63,672 bases of DNA from NCBI GenBank assembly GCA_934726455.1, contig CAKVDS010000008.1:1-63672 (forward strand), written 5' to 3'. Each line of letters starts with the position of its first letter. The first letter of the stretch is position 1. The notes under the pieces were generated by a model. The model had not been told where the DNA came from, ran no database searches, and saw only the letters and a list, made by a program, of their open reading frames with translations. Positions 32,864 through 40,166 of this stretch are shown here, one piece after another. The DNA comes from an uncultured Bacteroidales bacterium. GTDB lineage: Bacteria; Bacteroidota; Bacteroidia; Bacteroidales; UBA932. The position numbers and the translations under genes are program-made.

Positions 32864-33466
32864 ATGGCAAGATATACAGGTCCAAGCACCAAGATCGCCC
32901 GTAAATTCGGCGAGCCTATCTTTGGCTCAGACAAATATTTCGAGAAGAGAAACTACCCTCCAGGACAGCATGGACTCGCTGCAAAGCGCAAGAAGCAGAA
33001 AGACTACTCCAGCCAGCTTAAGGAGAAGCAGAAAGTCAAGTATATGTATGGTGTCCTTGAGCGTCAGTTCCACAACACCTACGACAAGGCCTCCCGCATG
33101 TCCGGACAGAAGGGTGAGAACCTTCTCTTCCTTCTCGAGTCCCGTCTTGACAATGTGGTTTATCGTCTCGGTATCGCACCTTCACGTGCAGCTGCCCGTC
33201 AGCTTGTGTCACATCATCACATCACGCTGAACGGCGTTGTTTGCAGCATTCCTTCAACACAGGTTAAACCTGGTGATGTTGTTGCTGTGAGAGAAAGGTC
33301 AAAGAGCCTTGAGGTTATCCAGAACAGCGTAGCTTCCGTAACCAAGTATTCTTGGCTCGATTTCGACACCAAGACTCTGTGCGGAAAGTTCCTGAATGTC
33401 CCTACCAGGGAGGAAATTCCGGAGAGCATCAACGAGCAGCTTATCGTCGACCTCTACTCCAAGTAA
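32864..33466 (+). CDS. rpsD: 30S ribosomal protein S4
   Basis: S4 nucleates 30S assembly and in enterobacteria represses the alpha operon. The 200-residue protein has the S4 N-terminal region with NYPPGQHGLAAKRKKQKDYSSQLKEKQK, then the S4 RNA-binding fold with LDNVVYRLGIAPSRAAARQLVSHHHITLNG. No zinc-binding cysteines are present at the N-terminus. Confidence 0.97.
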   Translation: MARYTGPSTKIARKFGEPIFGSDKYFEKRNYPPGQHGLAAKRKKQKDYSSQLKEKQKVKYMYGVLERQFHNTYDKASRMSGQKGENLLFLLESRLDNVVYRLGIAPSRAAARQLVSHHHITLNGVVCSIPSTQVKPGDVVAVRERSKSLEVIQNSVASVTKYSWLDFDTKTLCGKFLNVPTREEIPESINEQLIVDLYSK

Positions 33467-33485
33467 CATTTAACACCAGAATAAT

Positions 33486-34499
33486 ATGGCAATCTTAGCA
33501 TTTCAGAAACCTGACAAGGTCATCATGCTCGAAAGCACCGACACCGTCGGCCGTTTCGAATTCCGCCCTCTTGAGCCGGGATACGGTCAGACGATCGGTA
33601 ATGCTCTTCGTCGCATCTTGCTCGCCTCTTTGGAAGGTTTTGCTGTAAGTCAGATCAAGATCTCCGGTGTAGACCAGGAGTTCGCGACCATCCCGGGTGT
33701 CATTGAGGGAATGCAGGACATCATCCTCAACCTCAAGCAGGTCCGCTTCCGCCGTATGGTGGAGACGGCAGACTCCGAGACAGCAAACATCGTCATCAGC
33801 GGCAAGCAGGAGTTCACGGCAGAAGATATCTCAAAGGGATTGTCCTCCTTTATGGTGTTGAATCCGGAACTGCACATCTGCTCACTTGAGCCTTCTGTCA
33901 AGCTCGAGATCTCCCTCACTGTCACCAAGGGCCGGGGATTTGTACCTGCAGAGGAACTCAGGGACGAGAACACGCCGATCGGAACCATTCCGATTGATGC
34001 GATCTATACTCCTATCCGCAAGGTCAATTGGAGTGTGGAGAACTATCGTGTGGAGCAGAAGACAGACTACGAGAAGCTCAATCTTGAGATCGTCACCGAC
34101 GGTTCTATTTCCCCTAATTCCGCACTTCACGAGGCAGCTAACATCCTCATCTATCATTTCCGCCTGTTCACCGATGACAAGAAGATGTCTTTGGAGAACA
34201 TAGTGGAGCCTGATACCAAGGAGCTTGACGAGGAGTCACTCCGCATGAGGCATCTGCTTCTTACCAAACTCTCCGATGTGGGACTGTCGGTACGTGCGTT
34301 CAACTGCCTCAAGGCGGCTGATATCGACACTTTCGCCGATCTGGTTTCATATTCTCGTCCAGAGTTGATGAAGTTCCGCAATTTCGGGCGCAAGTCCCTC
34401 AATGAGATCGATCTCCTGGTAGAGAAGATGAAGTTGTCTTTCGGAATGGATGTCACAAAGTATAATATCGAACCAAAGAAAAAGAATATCGAAAGATGA
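33486..34499 (+). CDS. rpoA: RNA polymerase alpha subunit
   Basis: The 337-residue alpha subunit has an N-terminal assembly domain (about 1-230, with LEPGYGQTIGNALRRILLASLEG), a linker, and a C-terminal domain (about 255-320) with VGLSVRAFNCLKAADIDTFADLV and FRNFGRKSLNEI that contacts upstream DNA and activators. The stop overlaps rplQ by 4 bp. Confidence 0.97.
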   Translation: MAILAFQKPDKVIMLESTDTVGRFEFRPLEPGYGQTIGNALRRILLASLEGFAVSQIKISGVDQEFATIPGVIEGMQDIILNLKQVRFRRMVETADSETANIVISGKQEFTAEDISKGLSSFMVLNPELHICSLEPSVKLEISLTVTKGRGFVPAEELRDENTPIGTIPIDAIYTPIRKVNWSVENYRVEQKTDYEKLNLEIVTDGSISPNSALHEAANILIYHFRLFTDDKKMSLENIVEPDTKELDEESLRMRHLLLTKLSDVGLSVRAFNCLKAADIDTFADLVSYSRPELMKFRNFGRKSLNEIDLLVEKMKLSFGMDVTKYNIEPKKKNIER

Positions 34500-34996
34500 G
34501 ACACAATAAAGCTATAAATCATCTTGGACGCAAGAGCGGTCACCGCAAGGCTCTCCTCTCCAACATGGCGACTTCTCTCATCCTCCACAAGAGGATCACG
34601 ACCACTGTCGCCAAGGCGAAGGCTCTCAAGAGTTATGTCGAGCCGCTTATCACCAAGTCCAAGGACGATACGACCCACAATCGTCGTGTTGTGTTCAGCT
34701 ACCTCAAGTCAAAAGAGGCCGTGACTGAACTCTTCCGTAACATAGCGCCTAAGGTCGCAGACCGTCCGGGCGGATACACCCGCGTGCTCCATGTGGGTTT
34801 CCGTCAGGGAGATGCTGCCGAGATGGCTCTTATCGAGTTGGTTGATTTCAATGAGGCCGCTCTCGCTTCTACCGAGAAGGCTGCAAAGAAGACTACCCGT
34901 CGCAGCCGCGCCAAGAAGGCTGAGACAGTTGAGGCTGCCGAAGCTCCGGCTCCGCAGGCCGAAGCAGCGCAGGAAGAGCAGCCTAAGGCTGAATAA
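34496..34996 (+). CDS. rplQ: 50S ribosomal protein L17
   Basis: The 166-residue L17 has the conserved N-terminal 120 residues (MRHNKAINHLGRKSGHRKALLSNM) and an Ala/Glu/Lys-rich tail from about residue 125, a common Bacteroidota extension. It ends the ribosomal cluster. Its TAA directly abuts the stop of the convergent aroD-aroA gene, so transcripts must end within that gene. Confidence 0.96.
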   Translation: MRHNKAINHLGRKSGHRKALLSNMATSLILHKRITTTVAKAKALKSYVEPLITKSKDDTTHNRRVVFSYLKSKEAVTELFRNIAPKVADRPGGYTRVLHVGFRQGDAAEMALIELVDFNEAALASTEKAAKKTTRRSRAKKAETVEAAEAPAPQAEAAQEEQPKAE

Positions 34997-36991
34997 TTAC
35001 AGTCCTTTCCGGAATTCTTTGAGAAAATCCGGAAAGGATTTCTCTGTACAAGCCTCGTCATCTATGATGACGGGGCTTTTTGCGGCTATTGCAGCCACTT
35101 TCAATGCCATTGCCATGCGGTGATCGTGGTGGGAACTGTATTCCCCTCCGTTCATCAGCCGTCTGTTCAGCATGCGTGAGCTGAGGGACTCGCCGCAGAT
35201 GAACATGTCGTCGCCTTCTGTCCGGGCTTCGACGCCCATCTTTGTCAGCATTTCCAGAATGGCCGAGGCTCTGTCCGATTCCTTGGAAGACAGCCGGCCG
35301 ACTCCACTTATACGGCTCTCTCCGGAGCAGAACGAGGCGAGCACGGCCACGATAGGGAAGAGATCCGGGGCGTTGTTGAGGTCTTTTTCGAAGGCTTCAA
35401 GAGGGGCCTTGCGGACGCAGATGCTGTCATCCTCCAGTTGTGACACCACGGCTCCCGCTTCTACAAGTATGTCTACAATAGCCAAATCTGCCTGAAGGCT
35501 TCTGGTGTCCAATCCTTTTATCTCGGCTGAGCCGTAAATGGCTCCGGCCACAAGGAAATTGGAAGCTGCGCTCCAGTCTCCTTCTATGGCAAAATCTGCA
35601 GCGCGGTAGTGTTGTCCGCCTTTTATCTTGAACCTGATCCCGGTGCATGATGACCAGTCTTCCGCTTCAAGCATCTCCGCATCGCCTTCCATCTCGCTTC
35701 GTGTTTTGATGCCGAAATGGCGAAGCACATCGAGGGTGATGTACATATATGGGATGCTTTTAGGTTCATTGACATATAATTCCGAGTCTGAATCGCATAG
35801 CGGAAGGGCCAAGAGAAGGCCGGATACAAGTTGGGAGCCTCCGCTTCCGGGAACTTCCGCCGTTCCGGGAACGAGCTTGCCTTTGACCTCAAGCGGCACA
35901 TACAGTTCGCGCCCGTTCTTGCCACCAGTATTTGACAGCAATACGCCGTATGCCGCCATTATGTCTGCCGCGCTGTTGAGTGGCCTGTGGAGCAGGGTGC
36001 CGTGTCCGTTTACGTTGAAATCACCCTTGCCTGCAGCTGCTATCACCGGGATCAACAGTCTGGTCAGAAGTCCGGATTCCCCGCTGTCAATGTTTTTTAC
36101 GTCTATGCTTCCGTTTGTCGCAGCTATGCCGGTGATTGTTAGTGTATCACCGTCTTTCTTTACGGTCGCCCCTATCTGCTTGGCGACATCGATTGCGGAG
36201 TCGGTGTCGCCGCATGGGCTGTAGCCGCTCAGACGTGAGGTGCCCTTGGCGAGGGCTGCCGCTGTTATGGCTCTCTGTGCGAAACTTTTTGATGCCGGTA
36301 CTTTTATATTCCGTGCGTAGTAGCCATTGAAGTCGCCATATACGGCTTGCCGCATCTGCGCTGTAGTCAATTGTCCCGGGGCGGTGGCATCGTCTTCGCC
36401 GAGTGAGGCGTAGCTGAACGGTGCACCCCTTTTCAGGCACTCTGTCCTGCTGCTCCTGCCATTCTCGCCCATGCCGAATGCGATGAGCCTGCCTTCAAGG
36501 GAGGGAATGTCTTCAAGTACAATGGAGTAGAGAGCCTCGATGCGGGCTGCATCTTGGTCGGAATTGCATTGTAAAGCCAATTTGGCTATATCCGCCCCGT
36601 AGCGGAAGCATCGGGCCAGTGCCTTTTGGAGCATCTCGTCATCCGGTGTTTCTGTAAAATTGTGGTATGATCTGATGATTTCGGTGCCGTGGCGCAGGCA
36701 TGATTTCTGAAATTCTTTGCTCATTGATGACGGAGCTTCGATTTCGAGGTCGGCAAATCGCGCTCCTGCTTCTATGGCTGTCTTCAGCCGTTTTTCGGCG
36801 ATGCCCTCCCCGACTTCGCTTATGCGGCAGGTCGCCACGAGCGGAGTGTCCGAATTGCTGAACAGATCTTCAATCTGTTCTATGGTAAGGTCGCAGCGGT
36901 CAAGCCTGATTTCCGCCATTTCTATTCTTGGGCTTGCGAGAAGTTCGAGTATTTGCTCGTATGTCTTGTTCTGAATGCTAGTGCAGATCAT
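34997..36991 (-). CDS. Fused 3-dehydroquinate dehydratase and EPSP synthase
   Basis: A 664-residue bifunctional shikimate-pathway protein. Residues 1 to about 215 are a type I (AroD) dehydratase: MAEIRLDRCD, the catalytic His110 in SYHNF and Schiff-base Lys137 in DIAKLAL, plus the closing APGQLTTAQMR. Residues from about 226 form an EPSP synthase (AroA): KVPASKSFAQRA with K234 and R240, NIDSGESGLLTR, the segment PGSGGSQLVSGLLLALPL, KESDRASAILEML and HHDHRMAMA. The sixth and third pathway steps are therefore on one chain. The EPSP loop reads GESGLLTR where enterobacteria have GNAGTAMR. It overlaps aroB by 14 bp. Confidence 0.92.
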   Translation of the reverse strand: MICTSIQNKTYEQILELLASPRIEMAEIRLDRCDLTIEQIEDLFSNSDTPLVATCRISEVGEGIAEKRLKTAIEAGARFADLEIEAPSSMSKEFQKSCLRHGTEIIRSYHNFTETPDDEMLQKALARCFRYGADIAKLALQCNSDQDAARIEALYSIVLEDIPSLEGRLIAFGMGENGRSSRTECLKRGAPFSYASLGEDDATAPGQLTTAQMRQAVYGDFNGYYARNIKVPASKSFAQRAITAAALAKGTSRLSGYSPCGDTDSAIDVAKQIGATVKKDGDTLTITGIAATNGSIDVKNIDSGESGLLTRLLIPVIAAAGKGDFNVNGHGTLLHRPLNSAADIMAAYGVLLSNTGGKNGRELYVPLEVKGKLVPGTAEVPGSGGSQLVSGLLLALPLCDSDSELYVNEPKSIPYMYITLDVLRHFGIKTRSEMEGDAEMLEAEDWSSCTGIRFKIKGGQHYRAADFAIEGDWSAASNFLVAGAIYGSAEIKGLDTRSLQADLAIVDILVEAGAVVSQLEDDSICVRKAPLEAFEKDLNNAPDLFPIVAVLASFCSGESRISGVGRLSSKESDRASAILEMLTKMGVEARTEGDDMFICGESLSSRMLNRRLMNGGEYSSHHDHRMAMALKVAAIAAKSPVIIDDEACTEKSFPDFLKEFRKGL
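35003..35081 (+). terminator. Two hairpins terminating rplQ transcripts inside the aroDA coding region
   Basis: The first stem is TCCTTTCCGGA and TCCGGAAAGGA (35003-35013 and 35028-35038), 11 bp perfect with a 14-nt loop, followed by TTTCT. The second is AGCCTCGTCATC and GATGACGGGGCT (35051-35062 and 35066-35077), 12 bp with one G-U pair, loop TAT and a T5 tract. The second is a textbook intrinsic terminator on the plus strand. Confidence 0.85.
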
Positions 36992-37910
36992 GTATGTCTT
37001 TGATTATCACTTTGCCTATCTTTTTTATGAGGACAAAGTGGATGATGCCGTTCTCGGCTTTTTTGTCTTTGCGCATCGCCTGTTCGAGCTCCTCCTCCGG
37101 ACAGGGGAGTTCTGTCGGGAGTCCGCATCTTGAGAGGTCGGTCTTGAGCTTTTCGCTCAAGCCTTCGTCCGCGAGGCCAAGTTTTTCGGAGAGCCTTGCC
37201 GCCTGGACGATCCCGATTGCCACGGCTTCCCCGTGTGTCAGCGGGGCCGGTGCGGCGTGGGTGTGCTGATACCATTCTATCGCGTGGGCGTATGTATGTC
37301 CGAGGTTAAGCAGTCGGCGCGGGCCTTCTTCGTAGGGGTCCTTGGCGACTATCTTGCGCTTCACATCGGCTGCTGCTTTGACCAGAGGTGCGAGCGCATC
37401 GAAGTCCACATCTCCGGAGAGTGCCTTTACGGCTTTTTCGTAGTTGCCCTTGTCCTCTATGATGAATGTCTTGAGAAGTTCGGCCGCTCCGGAGCGGAGT
37501 TCACGCAGAGGCAGAGTGCGGAGTGTCTCGGGGTAGATTCTTGTGTCGGTGGGGAAGCGGATGACTCCGATCATGTTTTTGTAGGAGTCGAGGTTCACGC
37601 CTGTCTTGCCGCCTATGCCGGCGTCTACCTGGCACAGCAGGGTGGTCGGGTAGTTGACGTATTTGACACCGCGTTTGTATATGCTTGCGGCGAAACCGGC
37701 CATGTCAGTGGTGACCCCGCCTCCTATGGCGTAGATGATTGCGTTGCGGTCGGCGCCTTGCGCGAGCAGCCATCGGCAGATGTTGAGAACGCTCTCCATC
37801 GTCTTGTGCTCCTCGTCAGTTGTTATCGGCAAGGCCGGCCGGCCCTCGGCTATCTTCAGCGCGAAGTCGGAAACATTGCGGTCGTATATGACGAAAATAT
37901 TGTTGTTCAT
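36978..37910 (-). CDS. aroB: 3-dehydroquinate synthase
   Basis: AroB converts DAHP to 3-dehydroquinate, the substrate of the fused dehydratase encoded next. The NAD site GGGVTTDMAGFAASIYKRG, the YPTTLLCQVDAGIGGKTGVN segment and the metal-binding His in LLNLGHTYAHAIEW and LTHGEAVAIG are present. At 310 residues it is about 40 shorter than usual, mainly at the N-terminus. It is the first gene of a two-gene aroB-aroDA operon. Confidence 0.94.
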   Translation of the reverse strand: MNNNIFVIYDRNVSDFALKIAEGRPALPITTDEEHKTMESVLNICRWLLAQGADRNAIIYAIGGGVTTDMAGFAASIYKRGVKYVNYPTTLLCQVDAGIGGKTGVNLDSYKNMIGVIRFPTDTRIYPETLRTLPLRELRSGAAELLKTFIIEDKGNYEKAVKALSGDVDFDALAPLVKAAADVKRKIVAKDPYEEGPRRLLNLGHTYAHAIEWYQHTHAAPAPLTHGEAVAIGIVQAARLSEKLGLADEGLSEKLKTDLSRCGLPTELPCPEEELEQAMRKDKKAENGIIHFVLIKKIGKVIIKDIHDLH

Positions 37911-37951
37911 ATAAAGTCAAGTCTTTGCCGAGAACGAAGATAATGCAAATA

Positions 37952-37982
37952 TTTGATAAATCGCGATTTTTGGGTATCTTTG
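37952..37982 (+). promoter_or_regulatory. tRNA-Leu promoter
   Basis: TTTG at 37952-37955, 19 bp, then TATCTTTG at 37975-37982: an exact Bacteroidota housekeeping promoter. The tRNA begins 11 nt after the box. Confidence 0.85.
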
Positions 37983-37992
37983 CAATCTGTTT

Positions 37993-38077
37993 GCCCGAGT
38001 GGCGGAATTGGTAGACGCGATGGACTCAAAATCCATTATCCTTTAAAGATGTGCCGGTTCGAGTCCGGCCCCGGGCA
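37993..38077 (+). tRNA. tRNA-Leu (anticodon CAA)
   Basis: A class II tRNA with D arm, a variable arm and T arm GCCGG-TTCGAGT-CCGGC. The anticodon stem ATGGA/TCCAT encloses CTCAAAA, so the anticodon is CAA, reading UUG. The acceptor stem has one A-C mismatch at the sixth pair. CCA is not encoded (the gene is followed by CGA), so it must be added enzymatically. Confidence 0.95.
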
Positions 38078-38087
38078 CGATATTGCT

Positions 38088-38358
38088 GAGGCATATCCTC
38101 AGACTCCTGCGGCGCTCAAGTCGCTTTCCGACTTTGCAGAGCAAAGTCCCGCGACCGCGCCGGTGCTCTGATGAGCACTTCTTTTTTACGGGGCATATCC
38201 CCGAAACCCCTGCGCCCTCAAGGGCCTTTCCAATTTTGCTGACGCAAAATCCCGGCCCCGGGCGGTCCGCTGATGCGGACTTGCGAGGGCATATCCCCGA
38301 AACCCCTGCGCTTGCGCAGCAAGCGCAAACTTCTTAACCCCAGTCAGCTGTCGCTGAC
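38088..38358. repeat. Degenerate tandem structured repeat, about 2.7 copies
   Basis: Three units, starting near 38088, 38190 and 38287 (periods about 102 and 96 bp), share GGCATATCC, a CCCTGCG core, and the same order of short hairpins. The first hairpin is GAGG-CATAT-CCTC, GGGG-CATAT-CCCC, GGG-CATAT-CCC. A central hairpin is GACTTTGC/GCAAAGTC in unit 1 and ATTTTGC/GCAAAAT in unit 2. The last is GTGCTC-TGAT-GAGCAC, GTCCGC-TGAT-GCGGAC, GTCAGC-TGTC-GCTGAC. Arms change together, so pairing is preserved. Open frames through the region are artefacts of the repeat. Confidence 0.75.
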
Positions 38359-38362
38359 GCGA

Positions 38363-38383
38363 CCCTCCGGGAGGGCTTTCTTT
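38363..38383 (+). terminator. Hairpin with T-rich tail after the repeat array
   Basis: CCCTC-CGG-GAGGG followed by CTTTCTTT. It could end transcription from the tRNA promoter. Confidence 0.55.
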
Positions 38384-38469
38384 CCTGTGGTACGGACGGG
38401 ACAAATTTTTACTGTGCCTCACATACGGGAGGTTCTTTGAGAAGTCAGCGTACTAAAGTGCTTGATGTG

Positions 38470-38497
38470 GTGCGCACGCGGCTGGTTCTGTGCGCAC
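38470..38497. promoter_or_regulatory. Two palindromic GTGCGCAC octamers upstream of a promoter
   Basis: GTGCGCAC occurs at 38470-38477 and 38490-38497, exactly 20 bp apart (about two helical turns) and just upstream of the -33 box at 38510. This is the layout of a dimeric regulator site; the regulator is unknown. Confidence 0.5.
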
Positions 38498-38509
38498 GGG
38501 GACGGGATG

Positions 38510-38541
38510 TTTGTATATGTTGGCATTCTTGCTTACATTTG
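38510..38541 (+). promoter_or_regulatory. Promoter of the small peptide/fimbrillin operon
   Basis: TTTG at 38510-38513, 20 bp, then TACATTTG at 38534-38541, matching both Bacteroidota promoter elements. Confidence 0.75.
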
Positions 38542-38613
38542 CCCTGCAAAACGAGTAATGCTTATCATTATAAATAATTACATTATTATGCTTAAAACAG
38601 TTCTTTCAGAAAA

Positions 38614-38745
38614 ATGGGGGGGGGTAAAATTGATTACGCCGCTCCAGAATGTGAGGTTCTGAACCTCGACACCGACACAGCAATCTGCGAGGGCTCCTTC
38701 GGGATTAACGACTGGAGTGAAGATGACCTCGAACTTGACTTCTAA
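38614..38745 (+). CDS. 43-codon small protein with a G9 tract at its start
   Basis: ATG at 38614 is followed by GGGGGGGGT, then KIDYAAPECEVLNLDTDT and an acidic tail ending DDLELDF. The APECEVL segment with a cysteine-containing acidic tail resembles small peptides often found beside Bacteroidales fimbrillin-like genes; their role is unknown. Nine Gs (38616-38624) begin at the third base of the start codon. One more G would fuse the frame to another ATG at 38588, adding ten residues (MLKTVLSEKW). The lipoprotein gene starts 12 nt after its stop. Confidence 0.65.
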   Translation: MGGGKIDYAAPECEVLNLDTDTAICEGSFGINDWSEDDLELDF

Positions 38746-38757
38746 ACCGCAGCGATC

Positions 38758-40026
38758 ATGAAAAAACTTTTTATCTATGCAGGCCTCGCCTGCGCCGCTG
38801 CTTTTTCACTTTCCAACTGCAGTAAAATCGATCCTCAGACCCCGTCTTCAGAGGGGATGCCTTTCGAGATAGTTGCCTCCACAGCCGAGACCAAGACAGC
38901 CAATAACGGCTTCAAGACTACTTGGGCAGGGGGAGACGCCCTCAATCTCTTCCACGCCGAGACCAATTCGACCGAGTATGGCACCAACGACCAGTTCACC
39001 ATCGTCTCCGGCGAGAATTTCTCCGGCACCCTCACTGAGCCGCTTGAGGCTGGCAAGAGCTATGACTGGTATGCGCTCTATCCGTATAATGAGAAAATCA
39101 CTACGCTTGCGGCCACGGAAGGCGGATTTACCTATGTTGGCGACAGCAGGGGCGTTATCCAAAACGGGTACAACAGTACAGAACACCTTTCCGGTGATCG
39201 TTGTCCGCTTTACGGTGTCGCCAAGAATGTCGCTGCCGACGAGTCTGTCAAAGTCAACATGCATCATCTCACCTCAGTGGTGAAGGTAGTTGTTACCAAT
39301 GGTAACGAAACTCCTCTTACCGTCACATCTATTGTTCTTACAGCCCCTGAAAATATTGTCGGCTCATACTTTATTGATTTCACTGGGGAGACTGTCAAGT
39401 ATACGGAAAGAAGTTCTGATCAAGTATACAAAACCGCAACTCTTAATGTCTCCGGCGGGACCGCTCTGGCTAAAGACGAAAGCGCTGCGTTCTATATTCC
39501 GATCAAGCCGTTCAAGGCCGCTGCCAACACTCTCAAGCTTGCAGTCAATGGCCATGAGAAGCGCCCTGAGGCAACCAAGGAGGTAGAATTCAGAGCCGGC
39601 CATATCGAGACTGTCAATTTCAAATATGACAATGCTTCATCTTCAAAACAGGTTGTTTACTATCCTGTAAATTTCTCTGGTGGGAAAGTTGGTGGCGGTG
39701 AAACTGTGACCGTAACGAATAGTGATTCAAATATAAAGTTGACAGCAACAGGATACGCAAAAGGCATCGAGGAAAATGTGCTCTGGCTTTATTCTGGGGA
39801 TTCGTTCAGTGTAACAGCCCAAAACGGGATTACGATCACCGGAATCGAGTTTGATGTTCAACGGAACCACTCAGGCACTTGGAAGGTTGCCGAAGGCGCG
39901 GGGTCTGTCTCTTATAATGCCACCTATGGTACCGCCACTTGGAAAGGCTCGCAAACTGAAACGGTTACGCTGAAAAACACAGGCAAACAAGCTAGAATCA
40001 ATAAAATCACTGTCATCTACGAGTAA
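38758..40026 (+). CDS. Fimbrillin-like surface lipoprotein
   Basis: A 422-residue lipoprotein with a signal ending at Cys21 in FSLSNCSKID. The mature part has the pattern of Mfa/FimA-type fimbrillin-family proteins: TAETKT, TTWAGGDALNLF, SYDWYALYPYN, MHHLTSVVKVVVTN and YIPIKPFKA, with two beta-sandwich domains. A third C-terminal beta domain of about 115 residues (from about 305, SSKQVVYYPVNFSGG) resembles the beta-rich endings of other Bacteroidales surface proteins. It may be a pilus subunit or adhesin. It follows the 43-codon gene on the same transcript. Confidence 0.82.
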   Translation: MKKLFIYAGLACAAAFSLSNCSKIDPQTPSSEGMPFEIVASTAETKTANNGFKTTWAGGDALNLFHAETNSTEYGTNDQFTIVSGENFSGTLTEPLEAGKSYDWYALYPYNEKITTLAATEGGFTYVGDSRGVIQNGYNSTEHLSGDRCPLYGVAKNVAADESVKVNMHHLTSVVKVVVTNGNETPLTVTSIVLTAPENIVGSYFIDFTGETVKYTERSSDQVYKTATLNVSGGTALAKDESAAFYIPIKPFKAAANTLKLAVNGHEKRPEATKEVEFRAGHIETVNFKYDNASSSKQVVYYPVNFSGGKVGGGETVTVTNSDSNIKLTATGYAKGIEENVLWLYSGDSFSVTAQNGITITGIEFDVQRNHSGTWKVAEGAGSVSYNATYGTATWKGSQTETVTLKNTGKQARINKITVIYE

Positions 40027-40111
40027 GTGATCGTTAAAAATAAGTTGCCGCTTACTAAAATGGTTCTGTCGGTGGCAGGACTGCGGAAGCAGGTAGTGGC
40101 ACTGATATATG

Positions 40112-40141
40112 ACAGGGCGAGACCGTAAGGCCCCGCCCTGT
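40112..40141. terminator. Terminator between convergent genes
   Basis: ACAGGGCG (40112-40119) and CGCCCTGT (40134-40141) form an 8-bp stem with inner G-C pairing, located between the fimbrillin gene and the convergent barrel-protein gene. Confidence 0.7.
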
Positions 40142-40166
40142 TCTGTAGTTGTGGCTGACGCTGTCG

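Noticed and set aside
38088..38358. Possible CRISPR array
   Set aside because: Repeats are long, degenerate and only about three; spacers are not unique and no cas gene is nearby.
38083..38422. Two open frames on opposite strands through the post-tRNA repeats, with repeated HIPETPA and QGFRGYA peptides
   Set aside because: The peptide repeats follow from the DNA repeat units and no start signals fit. Frames with these peptides are best explained by conserved hairpins.
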